Assembly (NCBI RefSeq): GCF_036170895.1
Contig: NZ_CP108036.1
Location: 2,542,001-2,606,000, forward strand
Length of the DNA stretch: 64,000 bases
Direction of reading: 5' to 3'
DNA from: Streptomyces erythrochromogenes
GTDB lineage: Bacteria > Actinomycetota > Actinomycetes > Streptomycetales > Streptomycetaceae
This document shows positions 10,281 to 19,263 of this stretch, in pieces (position 1 is the first letter of the stretch; the number at the start of each line of letters is the position of its first letter). Under the pieces are notes generated by a model. It did not search any database and was not told the DNA's origin. It saw only the letters and a program-made list of their open reading frames with translations. The translations under genes and the position numbers were made by a program.

Positions 10281-10526
10281 ATGGGCACCCAGCAGGAGAA
10301 GGACGAGCTGTACGCGCTCGACATCAGCGGTGTGGAGTGGGAAGGGCCTCCGGGGACCAGCCCGGACGAGGAGAGGGTGGAGATCGCGCGGCTTCCCGAC
10401 GGGGCGGTGGCGATGCGCTCCTCGCTGGACCGGGAGACGGTGCTGCGCTACACGGCCGCCGAGTGGGAGGCCTTCGTGCTCGGCGCCAGGGACGGCGAGT
10501 TCGACCTGGACCGCCACCAGCCCTGA
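10281..10526 (+). CDS. bldB: DUF397/BldB-family small protein, likely BldB orthologue
   Basis: 81 aa, ATG at 10281 with GAGGGAAAGG upstream. The second half carries the DUF397 pattern: VEIARLPDGAVAMRSS, then VLRYTAAEWEAFVLGARDGEF with its conserved Trp-x-x-Phe and Gly-x-Phe. BldB of S. coelicolor, a small protein needed for aerial growth and antibiotic production, belongs to this family and is encoded beside the esx genes. Position and family therefore suggest orthology. Many DUF397 paralogues exist in Streptomyces, usually next to whiJ-like regulators; no such regulator is present here, which favours BldB itself. Mechanism unknown; no DNA-binding motif is visible. Confidence 0.68.
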   Translation: MGTQQEKDELYALDISGVEWEGPPGTSPDEERVEIARLPDGAVAMRSSLDRETVLRYTAAEWEAFVLGARDGEFDLDRHQP

Positions 10527-10540
10527 GGGGCCGCAGGACG

Positions 10541-10581
10541 CGCCGAAGGGGCGCTCCCCGTACGGGAGCGCCCCTTCGGCG
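10541..10581. terminator. Bidirectional terminator between bldB-like gene and esxA
   Basis: cgccgaaggggcgctccc (10541-10558) and its exact complement (10564-10581) form an 18-bp perfect stem with a 5-nt loop, extendable through one G-T pair. It sits between convergent genes and serves both. Confidence 0.9.
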
Positions 10582-10608
10582 TGTCGGGACCCGGGGTCGA
10601 CGCAGGTC

Positions 10609-10914
10609 TCAGTAGGCCTCGGTGAAGAGGGTCGAGGCCCGCTTGTCGGTGGCCCGGTAGTCGTCCTTGCCGCGCTCGATGAGCTTGGCGACCTTCTCGA
10701 GCTCCGCGTGCATGGTGTCGGCCTTGGCCTTGTACTTCTTCTGGAGGTTGAGGTACTCCTGGTGCGCCTCACCGTCCCAGGTGTCCGTGACGACCTTCAC
10801 GGCCTGCTCCATCTCGGCCAGGTCCTTGAGGATGTTCCCGGAGACGACCCGGATGCGGTCCGCCATCTGCTGAACGGTCTCGTACCGGACCCGGGTCCCG
10901 TCGTTCGCCGTCAT
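10609..10914 (-). CDS. esxA: WXG100 family ESX secretion substrate EsxA-like
   Basis: 101 aa, the typical length for this family, two helices around a central W46-D-G hairpin. The C-terminal segment contains Y86-R-A-T-D90, a YxxxD/E general ESX secretion signal. Homologues pair as antiparallel four-helix dimers and are exported by EccC. ATG at 10914. It lies 45 bp downstream of the second WXG100 gene, so the two are almost certainly one transcript ending at the shared terminator. Which copy is named EsxA or EsxB follows convention only. Confidence 0.92.
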   Translation of the reverse strand: MTANDGTRVRYETVQQMADRIRVVSGNILKDLAEMEQAVKVVTDTWDGEAHQEYLNLQKKYKAKADTMHAELEKVAKLIERGKDDYRATDKRASTLFTEAY

Positions 10915-10959
10915 GTTCTTCTCCTTCTCGCTGCGGCCGAATGGATGAGGGGGCGTCGA

Positions 10960-11307
10960 TCAGATGCCGTCGAGGCCCGAACGCGGGCCGGAGCCGGACG
11001 GCGGCTGGACGGCGTTCTTGAACGCGGCCCGCACCTCCTCGTCCTGCGCGTTGCTGAGGTTCTTGGTCTGCGCCACGGCGTTGTGCAGGACGCCGAGGAG
11101 CCGGCGGATCTCGTCGTGGCTGTCGTTGAGCGTCGTCTGGGCCGTGATGAAGCCCGAGGCGCCCACACCGGTCCAGCCGGCGCTCACGGTGGCGATGATG
11201 TCGGCCAGCTCGCGGGCCTGCTTGGAGACGGCGGTTCCCGTCTCCTGGATCTTGTTCTTCGCCTGGACGACCGGATCGTCTGCAAGTCCGAAGGTGTTCG
11301 TGCTCAT
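10960..11307 (-). CDS. esxB: WXG100 family ESX secretion substrate EsxB-like
   Basis: 115 aa with the WXG hairpin at W45-T-G and long flanking helices. The C-terminal tail is disordered (PPSGSGPRSGLDGI) and lacks a YxxxD motif, unlike its partner, so the dimer would carry a single such signal. Start ATG at 11307 preceded by GAGGAG. First gene of the esxBA pair. In Streptomyces the EsxA/EsxB heterodimer has been linked to sporulation. Confidence 0.9.
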   Translation of the reverse strand: MSTNTFGLADDPVVQAKNKIQETGTAVSKQARELADIIATVSAGWTGVGASGFITAQTTLNDSHDEIRRLLGVLHNAVAQTKNLSNAQDEEVRAAFKNAVQPPSGSGPRSGLDGI

Positions 11308-11454
11308 CGAAGCTCCTCACTTCTCAATTCGCCGGCAGCACCGGCGGATTGCGCAGCGGGGCGGGCGTGTCCGGCGCGGATGTGAGTCACGCGCTCCGGA
11401 CCATCCCCCTCCGCTTCACGCGATCCCCCGATCACACTCGTGAAGCCTGGTGCC

Positions 11455-11483
11455 ACTCTAGTCAGTTCACGGAGCGGCCCCAA
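11455..11483 (-). promoter_or_regulatory. Candidate promoter of esxBA
   Basis: On the minus strand a -10 hexamer tagagt (11455-11460) follows a weak -35 ttgggg (11478-11483) with 17 bp spacing. The -10 fits the Streptomyces TAGRRT consensus well; the -35 matches only its first three bases. The predicted leader is about 140 nt and includes a small stem at 11330-11346. Confidence 0.5.
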
Positions 11484-11497
11484 CACCGGTGGGCCGC
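11474..11497 (-). terminator. Candidate mycP terminator
   Basis: gcggccc (11474-11480) pairs with gggccgc (11491-11497), 24 bp past the mycP stop. It overlaps the -35 region of the esxBA promoter, so ending mycP transcription and starting esxBA are packed together. Confidence 0.5.
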
Positions 11498-11520
11498 TTG
11501 CGTGGACGAACTGTGACTGT

Positions 11521-12807
11521 TCACTGCAAACGGCGTCGACGGCTGTGCGCGTCCCTGATGACCGTCGCCGTGCCCGCGATGACGGCGATCAGAACGGCGC
11601 CGATACCGAGAGCGTAGGTGCCGTAACGCTCCTGTCGCTCCTGGGCGGTTTCGGTGAGCCGGAGGGGTGCGGCCTGCGGTGCCGTCGCCGGGGGCGGGCC
11701 CGGGTCCGGTACGGGGGCCTTCGGGGCCTGCTGGTCCTGGCTGAGGGCGCGGACGGGGTCGATGACCCCCCAACCGACGTAGTCGTCACGGCCGTTGACG
11801 GCACGCTCGGCCGTGTTCTGGATCTGCCAGACGATCTGCTGCGCGGACCAGTCGCCGTGCTCGGCGCGCAGCAGGGCGGCGACCCCGGCGACGTAGGGCG
11901 CGGAGAAGCTGGTGCCGTTGTCGATGCACTGGCCGAAGCCCGGGACGGTGGAGACCATGTCCACTCCGGGAGCGGCGACCCCGATGAAGTCGCCGGGCTG
12001 GGAGAAGGCGGCGCGCTCGTTGTTGCGGTCCGAGGCGCCCACGGCGAGGACGCCGGGGAAGGCGGCCGGATAGGTCTTGCGCTTCTGGCCGCTCATGCCG
12101 TCGTTGCCCGCCGAGGCCACGACCACGATGTCGGCGGCGACGGCCTTCTGGACGGACTTGCCGAGCTCGGAGTCCGCGGACAGCTGGACGTCGGTGTCCT
12201 GCGAGATGTTGATGACCCGGGCGCCCTTGGCGACCGCGTGGTCGATCGCCTGGCTCAGGGAGAGGGCGTTGCCCTTGCCCTGCCCGTCGTTCTGCCGGAT
12301 GGGGATGATCGTGGCTTCCGGGGCCAGGCCGACGAAGCCCGTTCCGGCCTGGGGGCGGGCCGCGATCAGCCCGGCGACCTTGGTGCCGTGGCCGACGGTG
12401 TCGGTCGTGCCGTCACCGCCCTTGGGGTCGACGAAGTCCTTCCCCGCGCCGACGTCGAGAGCGCCGCTGAGCTGCGGGTTCGCCCGGTCCACACCGGTGT
12501 CGATGACGGCCACCCGGACGCTCGCGCCGCTCTTGTCCTTGCCCTTGGTTTGCGCCCAGAGCTCGTCGAGGAGGAGCCGCTGGAGGGCCCAGGGGCGGTC
12601 CTCGATCTGCTTCTTCATGGGGAAGGTGCACTCCCCCGCGCCGTCGAGGCGCAGCGCGTACGGAGGGTGCGGCGCGGGGGTCCCGGCCGGGGGGGTCCAG
12701 GCCGCGGAGGCGGCCCCCGTCGTACCCGCCGCACCACCGCCGGCGGCCAGGGCGAGGGCGAAGGCGGCCGTGAGGAGCACGCGCCGGGGCTTGCGGTTCT
12801 GGGGCAT
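11521..12807 (-). CDS. mycP: Type VII secretion-associated serine protease mycosin
   Basis: 428 aa subtilisin-like (S8) protease. A signal peptide (residues 1-35, RKPRR then a hydrophobic stretch) is followed by the catalytic domain with Asp103 (VIDTGVD), His140 (GHGTKVAG) and Ser300 (GTSFSAP), plus the oxyanion Asn in SAGND. A proline-rich linker leads to a C-terminal membrane helix and an RRRR cytosolic anchor, the standard mycosin layout. ATG at 12807 has GAGGAAG 8 nt upstream. An alternative GTG at 12822 overlaps the eccB stop. Mycosins act outside the membrane and are needed for ESX complex stability. Downstream of eccB in one operon. Confidence 0.95.
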   Translation of the reverse strand: MPQNRKPRRVLLTAAFALALAAGGGAAGTTGAASAAWTPPAGTPAPHPPYALRLDGAGECTFPMKKQIEDRPWALQRLLLDELWAQTKGKDKSGASVRVAVIDTGVDRANPQLSGALDVGAGKDFVDPKGGDGTTDTVGHGTKVAGLIAARPQAGTGFVGLAPEATIIPIRQNDGQGKGNALSLSQAIDHAVAKGARVINISQDTDVQLSADSELGKSVQKAVAADIVVVASAGNDGMSGQKRKTYPAAFPGVLAVGASDRNNERAAFSQPGDFIGVAAPGVDMVSTVPGFGQCIDNGTSFSAPYVAGVAALLRAEHGDWSAQQIVWQIQNTAERAVNGRDDYVGWGVIDPVRALSQDQQAPKAPVPDPGPPPATAPQAAPLRLTETAQERQERYGTYALGIGAVLIAVIAGTATVIRDAHSRRRRLQ

Positions 12808-12818
12808 CGGCGGCTTCC

Positions 12819-14396
12819 TCACGAACCCTGTGGCTGGCGGGCGGAGTTGGTGTCCAGTCGGGGGCCCTTGGAGAGGAACTCCGACCAGGCGATGGGCACC
12901 ATGGCCGGGGTGACGCCGCCGTAGCCGAGCCTGACCTGCGCCTGGCTGGCCTCGGGGCGGCCGTCCCCGCCCGCCTTGGACTGGTCGGGGGCACCGATCT
13001 CGGACTGCTCGGAGTCGCTGTCGCCGTTGGCCTGGACGGCGTACCGCAGGCCGGTGTCGGTGACCAGGAAGAGGGAACCGCCGGCCGTGGTCTGCTTGCC
13101 CTGCACCTGGGTGTAGAGCAGGCCGGAGCCGGGGGTGACGTACGCGCTCGTGCCGCTGGCGGTGATGTCGACGGGGTAGCCGGTGCCGGCCCAGGTGCTC
13201 AGCGTCTGGTTGCCCTGGCCGTCGACCGAGCGCAGGACGTTGCAGACGGTGTCGCGGTTGTTGGAGCCGCTCGCCTGGGTGCCGGCGGGCGGCGTCGTCC
13301 GGTTGATCCGCTCGGTCTTCTTCTGCGGCCACTTGACGTCGCCGGCGAAGGGGGTGGCGTCCGGGTCGAGGGACTGGAGGTCGACCTCACGGGCCTTGCC
13401 GTGCATGTTGAGGCCGTCGGTCGCCGGCGCCGAGATCAGCAGCCAGGCGACGAAGTCGGAGACGGGTGCGACCTTGCCGGGGAGGACCACGTAGTGCTGG
13501 GCGCCGGAGCCGGTCTGGGCCTTGAGCACCATGCCGACCTTGTTGTCGGCGGTGGTCAGGCCCTTGACGTCGGCGCCGGCCCCGGCCTTCCCGGGGATGG
13601 GCGGGAAGGCCAGGTCGTCGCCGGAGTTGAGGGTGCCGAGCCATTCCGGGCCGACCTGCTGCGGGGTGGCTCCGGTGCCGACCAGGGCATTCGTCATCGT
13701 TCCGGCGGCCGGGGTGCCCTCGGGGAACCTGTACTTCGTGCCGGTCGCGTCGACCAGGTACCGCTCCTTGCCCGGGCCGGTGCTCTCCACGTACAGCGAC
13801 TGGGTGTCGGTGAGCCTGCGCGCGTCGTCCGTCACGGACGCCTCGCGGTCCGCGAGGACGAAGGTGGCGGTCTGCACGCCGCGGCCGTTGCCGCCGGGCT
13901 GCTGGCATACCGCCCAGCGCTTGGCCTTGCCGGCCTCGGGCTTGGAGGGGAGCCGGTCGGGGGCGTACGGGATGCCGATGATGGGGCCGCGCGGCGGCCT
14001 GCCCGCGTCCAGGACCTTGTCCTCGACCTGCACCACCTTGAACTTCTGCGGGTCCAGCAGGAGTCGGGCGGAGGCGAGGTTCAGCACCGGGTGCAGACGC
14101 GTCTGGTCCTTGCCGCCCACCTTCGTCGTCAGGACCACGTAGCGGGTCGTCGAGTCCTTGCCGACGATGACCCTCGTTCCGGGCTCGTCCCAGCCCTTGG
14201 GAGCGGTCGGCTTGAACATGCCCCAGGCGCCGAACCCGGCGAGCACGAGGGCTCCGACGATCACTCCCGGCAGGACCGCGCGCAGGGGCCGGGGCGCCCC
14301 TTCCTCGGTCCCCGTGGCGGAGGGCTGGAGGAACGCGGCCACCGTCCGCCGCTTCGCAAAGGTGTACGCGTTGAGCTCATCACGTCGTGATGCCAT
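12819..14396 (-). CDS. eccB: Type VII (ESX) secretion protein EccB
   Basis: 525 aa. A short cytosolic N-terminus (MASRRDELNAYTFAKRRTV, the typical EccB start) precedes one membrane helix at about residues 45-65. A large extracytoplasmic domain of R3-type repeats follows, with several cysteines, e.g. the WAVCQQPGG and DTVCNVL segments. ATG at 14396 with GGAGAAG upstream. EccB caps the periplasmic side of the channel. It is divergent from eccE and immediately upstream of mycP. Confidence 0.93.
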   Translation of the reverse strand: MASRRDELNAYTFAKRRTVAAFLQPSATGTEEGAPRPLRAVLPGVIVGALVLAGFGAWGMFKPTAPKGWDEPGTRVIVGKDSTTRYVVLTTKVGGKDQTRLHPVLNLASARLLLDPQKFKVVQVEDKVLDAGRPPRGPIIGIPYAPDRLPSKPEAGKAKRWAVCQQPGGNGRGVQTATFVLADREASVTDDARRLTDTQSLYVESTGPGKERYLVDATGTKYRFPEGTPAAGTMTNALVGTGATPQQVGPEWLGTLNSGDDLAFPPIPGKAGAGADVKGLTTADNKVGMVLKAQTGSGAQHYVVLPGKVAPVSDFVAWLLISAPATDGLNMHGKAREVDLQSLDPDATPFAGDVKWPQKKTERINRTTPPAGTQASGSNNRDTVCNVLRSVDGQGNQTLSTWAGTGYPVDITASGTSAYVTPGSGLLYTQVQGKQTTAGGSLFLVTDTGLRYAVQANGDSDSEQSEIGAPDQSKAGGDGRPEASQAQVRLGYGGVTPAMVPIAWSEFLSKGPRLDTNSARQPQGS

Positions 14397-14651
14397 GACC
14401 GTCTGCTTCTCCCCGCACGGCCCGGCCGGTGGGTACGGTCCCCGGGCCTCGATAGTCGGACCGGGCACCTACTATGCCTCTTGACGGACGGTATGCAGGG
14501 TCCGGGTAGGGTGAGGCAGCCGCTCAGGGCCTTCCACACCGGGGCAATCAGGGCTTGTTGGGGTGGATTGGGGAGGTTCCGGGGCCCCGCGACGGGTGTC
14601 GCGCAGCGCCGGAACCCGTGAGGTCCGGCCCGTGAGAGGGGAAGTGCGCGA
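14397..14651. promoter_or_regulatory. Divergent eccB/eccE control region
   Basis: A 255-bp non-coding stretch. A plus-strand ttgacg (14481-14486) could be a -35 for eccE, with tagggt (14507-14512) as a badly spaced -10 (20 bp). No operator palindrome stands out. Confidence 0.3.
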
Positions 14652-15929
14652 GTGATGGCCACGGCGACGGAGCCGCAGACCGGCGCGCCCGCACCCGCAC
14701 GCGGCGGGGTGACGCCGCACCCCAAGTCGAGCCCCGGCCGCTTCGGTCCGTTCCGACTGCAACAACTCGTACTGCTCCAGGTCGCGGCGGCCGGACTGCT
14801 CGTGGCGTGGGTGGTCGAGCCCCTGCTCCTGGTCCCCGTCGGCGCGTTCGCGCTGGTGCTGGTGGTGCTCGCGGTCGTACGCCGCCACCAGCGTTCCCTT
14901 CCGGAGTGGATCGGCAGTGCGCTCGCACTGCGCGCACGCCGCCGCAGGGCCGCGTCCTTCGCCGTGCCCGCGGGCACCGAGCCGGGGCTGGCGCCGCTGG
15001 TCGAGGCCGATCCGGCCCTGCGCACCCTGACGTTCAGCGACCGCGACAGGCGTCCGGTCGGGATGATCGGCGACGGGACCTTCCTGACCGCGGTGGTGCA
15101 GGTGGACACGGACGTCACCGCGCTGCGGCCCGACCGGGCGGCGCGGCCGCTGCCGCTCGGCGTCGTACGGGACATCCTCGAAGTGGACGGCATCCGGCTG
15201 GAGTCCGCGCAGCTGGTGCAGCACACGCAGCCGGCGCCGGCCCCGCACCTGCCGGCCCAGTCGATGGCCACGCGCAACTACGCGCCGCTGCAGGCCCGTA
15301 CGGGCACGCCCGCGGTGCGGCTGACGTGGATCGCGCTCAAGCTCGACCCGGAACTGTGCCCCGAGGCGGTCACCGCCCGCGGCGGCGGCCTTGCGGGCGC
15401 GCAGCGGTGCGTGGTGCGGGCCGCGGACCAGCTGGCGAGCCGGCTGGCCGGGGCCGGGTTCAAGGCCACCGTGCTGACCGAGCAGGAACTGACGGCGGCG
15501 ATGGCCACCTCCTCGTGCGCGAACCCGATGGCGATCACCCAGGCCGGCCGGTCGGCCGGCACCGGGCGGCGCACCGAGGAGACCTCGCGGATCTGGCGCT
15601 GCGACGACCGCCGGCACACGACGTACTGGATAGGCCGCTGGCCGCAGCTGGGCGGCGCCGGGGCGGCGGCGCTGCCGCAGTTCGTGGCGCTGCTGACCTC
15701 CCTGCCGGCGCTCGCCACGAACTTCAGCCTGACGATGGCCCCGGCGGAGCGGCAGGGCGTGACCCTGACCGGACACGTACGGGTGACAGGGCGCAGCGAC
15801 GAGGAACTGATCGCCGCACGGCGGGAGTTGGAGAGGACCGCGCGGGGCGTGAAGGCCGGGCTGGTCCGGCTCGACCGCGAACAGGTGCCGGGGCTGTTGG
15901 CTTCGCTGCCGCTGGGAGGCGCGCGATGA
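14652..15929 (+). CDS. eccE: Type VII (ESX) secretion protein EccE
   Basis: 425 aa. A disordered N-terminus (about 35 aa) is followed by two adjacent membrane helices (about residues 38-77: LVLLQVAAAGLLVAWVV, then VGAFALVLVVLAVV) and a soluble C-terminal domain. This is the EccE arrangement. GTG at 14652 with GAGGGGAAG upstream; ATG at 14655 is equally possible. EccE is a peripheral subunit of the ESX membrane complex. Its stop overlaps the next gene as ATGA. The sequence is divergent from mycobacterial EccE, so the call leans on topology plus position. Confidence 0.82.
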   Translation: MMATATEPQTGAPAPARGGVTPHPKSSPGRFGPFRLQQLVLLQVAAAGLLVAWVVEPLLLVPVGAFALVLVVLAVVRRHQRSLPEWIGSALALRARRRRAASFAVPAGTEPGLAPLVEADPALRTLTFSDRDRRPVGMIGDGTFLTAVVQVDTDVTALRPDRAARPLPLGVVRDILEVDGIRLESAQLVQHTQPAPAPHLPAQSMATRNYAPLQARTGTPAVRLTWIALKLDPELCPEAVTARGGGLAGAQRCVVRAADQLASRLAGAGFKATVLTEQELTAAMATSSCANPMAITQAGRSAGTGRRTEETSRIWRCDDRRHTTYWIGRWPQLGGAGAAALPQFVALLTSLPALATNFSLTMAPAERQGVTLTGHVRVTGRSDEELIAARRELERTARGVKAGLVRLDREQVPGLLASLPLGGAR

Positions 15930-16624
15930 GGGGCGGTTTCGGGCTGGTCGGCCCGCGGCGGGTCCGGCACGTGGTGCCCGCGGCGGACCTGGATGCGCTG
16001 GCGGTGCCCGTCGGGGACGACGGGGTCGTCATCGGCGTGGACGCCGAGGGGCGGTCGGCGGTGCTCGGCATCAACCGGCCGACGCCCTACGAGGTGACGC
16101 TGATCGGCGGTCTGTGGACGGCGCAGGTGCTGGCGCTGCGCGCGGCTGCCACCGGTGCGCGCGTCGCGGTGGAGACCGGGCGCGGGCAGGTGTGGTCCGG
16201 GCTGGCGCAGGCCGCCGGCGGCGGGCAGCAGTGCGTGACCCTGCACGAGGTGGGACGGATCCCGCCGCAGGGCGCGTCCGCGGGCAGCCCGGTGCTGGTG
16301 GTCCGCGACTGCGGGATGCGGCCGCCGCGCGGTCGCGTGGTGGCCGGGCCGTGGCAGTCGGTGCTGACCCTGCTGCCGTACCTGAGCCCGACGGCGCCGC
16401 GGTTGCTCCAGCAGGCGTCGCTGGTGGGCGTGCAGCGGGTGTCCCCGGACGAGGCGGAGCAGATCGGCCGCCTGATGCGGCTGCCGCGCCAGGCCGTGGC
16501 CTCCCTGCCGACCCTGGGCGACGGGGTGACCCTGTGGTGCACCCCGCGGGACCGGCAGTTCGTGATGACCCAGGGGACCGAGGCGGAGACCGGCCTGCTG
16601 GGCCCGGCACGCCGCATCGACTGA
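15926..16624 (+). CDS. ESX-locus protein of unknown function
   Basis: 232 aa, not recognised as a named family. The start ATG overlaps the eccE stop (ATGA), so it is translationally coupled to the secretion gene. It has no signal peptide or membrane helix. The chain opens with GGFGLVGPRRVRHVVP and contains a VIGVDAEGRSAVLGINRPTPYEVTLIGG-like beta-rich start, then a segment resembling a degraded P-loop domain (TLIGGLWTAQVLALRAA). It may be a cytosolic partner of EccE or of the downstream ATPase. The function is a guess from context only. Confidence 0.72.
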   Translation: MRGGFGLVGPRRVRHVVPAADLDALAVPVGDDGVVIGVDAEGRSAVLGINRPTPYEVTLIGGLWTAQVLALRAAATGARVAVETGRGQVWSGLAQAAGGGQQCVTLHEVGRIPPQGASAGSPVLVVRDCGMRPPRGRVVAGPWQSVLTLLPYLSPTAPRLLQQASLVGVQRVSPDEAEQIGRLMRLPRQAVASLPTLGDGVTLWCTPRDRQFVMTQGTEAETGLLGPARRID

Positions 16625-16625
16625 C

Positions 16626-16656
16626 GGGGCGCGCGCCCCGGGCGGGCCGCCCGCCC
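16626..16656 (+). repeat. Two adjacent perfect palindromes after the eccE operon pair
   Basis: ggggcgcgcgcccc (16626-16639) is a 14-bp palindrome. Directly after it gggcgggc-c-gcccgccc (16640-16656) is another with a 1-nt centre. They start 1 bp past a stop codon and could form alternative RNA stems acting as a terminator or processing site before the EspI-like gene. Confidence 0.5.
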
Positions 16657-16765
16657 TCCCCGTGGAACGGGACGCGGCGGACAGGGGCGACGCCCCCCGA
16701 TTAGGCTGGACGCCGGCGCGGCGTGGGTGGGCGCCGGAGCAGTGTTCGACATACCAGGAGGACCA

Positions 16766-19171
16766 GTGAGCGGCGATCGGAACGAGAGGCGCGGCGGGAC
16801 GTGGGACGTCCCGACGGACGATCAGTCCGACGCGGAGCCCGAGATGACGGGCGAGTTCACCATCGACTACACACCGCCGGCCTGGTACACGCAGAGTGCG
16901 CCGCCGGCCGCGGACGCGCAGGTACCGGGGCTTCCCGAGGGGAGCGGCTTCGAGCCGCACCGCCCGTCGGACCTGGAGTCGCCGTCAACGATGCGGATCG
17001 CTCCGCCGGCCCCGCGGACCCCGGCCGACGGTACGGGTACGCCTCCGCCGTTCCCGCTCGCCGGCCCGGCCGACGCGACCCCTCCGGCGCACGCTCCGGC
17101 CCCGGCGGCCGAGCCGCCGTACGCGGCTCCCGAGCCGATCGTGGCTCCCGAGCTGCCGTACGCGGCTTCCGAGCCGATCGTGGCACCTGAACTCCCGTAC
17201 TCCGCTCCGGGACCCATCCAGGCGCCCGAACCGCCGCACGCCGCCTCCGCCCCGGTCGCGGCTCCGGCCGAGCCCGCACCTGCGGCACCCGAGGCTCCGG
17301 CACCGGCCCGGGCACCGATCCAGGCACCCGAGCTGCCGTACCCGGCTCCGGCCCCGGTCGCGGCTCCGGCCGAGCCCGCACCTGCGGCGCCCGAGGTCCC
17401 TGCTCCGGTGCAGGCGCCCGAGCTGCCGTACTCCGCTCCGGCCCCGGTCCCGGCCCCGGCCGAGGCTGCGCCTGCGGTGCCCGAAGCCCCGGCGCCCTTC
17501 GCGGCGGCCCCGCCCGAGCCCTCCCCGTTCGACGCCGTGCCCCCGGCGCCCGAAGCCCCGGAGCCGTTCCCGTCGTTCTCGGCCCCGGCCGAGGAGGCCG
17601 CCCCGGAGCCGGCCGACGCCGTGCCCGCGCCGTTCGCGGCCCCGGTGCCGCCGGCTGCCGTGGACGAGGTCCCGCCGTACCCCGCCCCCTCGGCCGGGGG
17701 GACGCCCGCGGCCGCCGGAGAGAACGCCGTCGGGGGGCCCGCCGGTGAACTGCCGCCGCTGCCGCCCTCGTTCGCGACGCAGGGCTCCTACGGCTTCCCG
17801 CCGCCGGCGCCCGCACCCGCGCCGCAGCAGCCCCAGCCCCCTCAGCCGCAGCCGCAGCCGCAGTACGACCCCCGCACCGCCGGGCAGTGGCCCGTCGGCC
17901 CCGGTCAGCAGCCGCCGCAACCCCAGCCGCAGCCGCACGACCCGCGGTACGCGGCCGGCCCCGCCGGCGCAGGCGCGCCGCTCGGCTACACCGCCGCCGT
18001 CGAGCTGTCCTCGGACCGGCTGCTGCGCAACAAGCAGAAGCCCAAGAGCAACAACAACGGCGCGGGCGGCGGCGGCCTGTTCCGCTTCGGCGGCAAGGCG
18101 GCCGAAGCGGAGCGCCGCCGCAAGCTGGAGCTGATCCGCACCCCGGTCATGTCCTGCTACCGCATCGCCGTCATCAGCCTCAAGGGCGGCGTCGGCAAGA
18201 CCACGACCACCACCGCGCTGGGCGCCACCCTCGCCACCGAGCGCCAGGACAAGATCCTGGCCATCGACGCGAACCCCGACGCCGGCACGCTCGGCCGCCG
18301 TGTCCGCCGCGAGACGGGCGCGACGATCCGGGACCTGGTCCAGGCGATCCCGTACCTGAACTCGTACATGGACATCCGCCGCTTCACTTCGCAGGCGCCC
18401 TCCGGGCTGGAGATCATCGCCAACGACGTGGACCCGGCGGTCTCCACGACCTTCAACGACGAGGACTACCGCCGCGTCATCGAGACGCTGGGCCGCCAGT
18501 ACCCGATCATCCTCACCGACTCGGGCACCGGCCTCCTCTACTCCGCCATGCGCGGCGTCCTGGACCTGGCCGATCAGCTGATCATCATCTCGACCCCGTC
18601 CGTGGACGGCGCCAGCAGCGCCAGCACCACCCTCGACTGGCTCTCCGCGCACGGGTACGCGGACCTGGTCTCCCGCTCCCTCACCGTCATCTCGGGGGTC
18701 CGCGAGACGGCCAAGATGATCAAGATCGAGGACATCGTGCAGCACTTCGAGACCCGCTGCCGCGGTGTCGTCGTGGTGCCCTTCGACGAGCACCTCGCGG
18801 CCGGCGCCGAGGTGGACCTCGACATGATGCGGCCCAAGACCCGCGAGGCGTACTTCAACCTCTCCGCCCTCGTGGCCGAGGACTTCCTCCGGGCCCAGCA
18901 GCAGGCCCCGCAGAACCACTGGGGAGCACCGCAGCAGCCGCATCAGCCCCACCCGCAGCAGCCGCAGCCTCAGCACCACCAGCCGCAGCCGCCGCCCCAG
19001 CCGTACGGTCAGCCCCAGGGCCGGCCCCCGTACCAGCAGCCGCCGCAGCAGCCGGGCCCCTACGGCCAGCCCTACCCGCAGCAGCCGCAGCCCGGCCAGC
19101 CCTGGCAGCAGCCCCCGGCCGCCCCGCCGCAGCAGCCGCAGCAGCCGCCGCGCGACCCCCGCCTCGGCTGA
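16766..19171 (+). CDS. EspI-like ESX-associated MinD/ParA-type ATPase with proline/alanine-rich arm
   Basis: 801 aa from a GTG at 16766 with AGGAGG upstream. Residues 60-400 are Pro/Ala-rich and low complexity, with a recurring APELPY-type motif. A short basic linker precedes the MinD/ParA ATPase (residues about 455-700) with the deviant Walker A K473-GGVGKT. The last 90 residues are Gln/Pro-rich. This architecture matches EspI of mycobacterial ESX-1, which represses secretion at low ATP. A homologous role in gating ESX is likely but not shown. It is the last gene of the ESX locus and ends at a bidirectional terminator. Confidence 0.85.
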   Translation: MSGDRNERRGGTWDVPTDDQSDAEPEMTGEFTIDYTPPAWYTQSAPPAADAQVPGLPEGSGFEPHRPSDLESPSTMRIAPPAPRTPADGTGTPPPFPLAGPADATPPAHAPAPAAEPPYAAPEPIVAPELPYAASEPIVAPELPYSAPGPIQAPEPPHAASAPVAAPAEPAPAAPEAPAPARAPIQAPELPYPAPAPVAAPAEPAPAAPEVPAPVQAPELPYSAPAPVPAPAEAAPAVPEAPAPFAAAPPEPSPFDAVPPAPEAPEPFPSFSAPAEEAAPEPADAVPAPFAAPVPPAAVDEVPPYPAPSAGGTPAAAGENAVGGPAGELPPLPPSFATQGSYGFPPPAPAPAPQQPQPPQPQPQPQYDPRTAGQWPVGPGQQPPQPQPQPHDPRYAAGPAGAGAPLGYTAAVELSSDRLLRNKQKPKSNNNGAGGGGLFRFGGKAAEAERRRKLELIRTPVMSCYRIAVISLKGGVGKTTTTTALGATLATERQDKILAIDANPDAGTLGRRVRRETGATIRDLVQAIPYLNSYMDIRRFTSQAPSGLEIIANDVDPAVSTTFNDEDYRRVIETLGRQYPIILTDSGTGLLYSAMRGVLDLADQLIIISTPSVDGASSASTTLDWLSAHGYADLVSRSLTVISGVRETAKMIKIEDIVQHFETRCRGVVVVPFDEHLAAGAEVDLDMMRPKTREAYFNLSALVAEDFLRAQQQAPQNHWGAPQQPHQPHPQQPQPQHHQPQPPPQPYGQPQGRPPYQQPPQQPGPYGQPYPQQPQPGQPWQQPPAAPPQQPQQPPRDPRLG

Positions 19172-19199
19172 CGGCCGCGCCGAGCACGCACAACAGGAA

Positions 19200-19248
19200 G
19201 GGCCCGTACCACCCCGGATCGCATCGGATTCCGGGACGGTACGGGCCC
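19200..19248. terminator. Bidirectional terminator between EspI-like gene and ribF
   Basis: Outer stem gggcccgtacc/ggtacgggccc (19200-19210 with 19238-19248) and inner stem cccgga/tccggg (19213-19218 with 19230-19235). It lies between convergent genes. Confidence 0.87.
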
Positions 19249-19263
19249 TCGCCCGTTCCCGCG

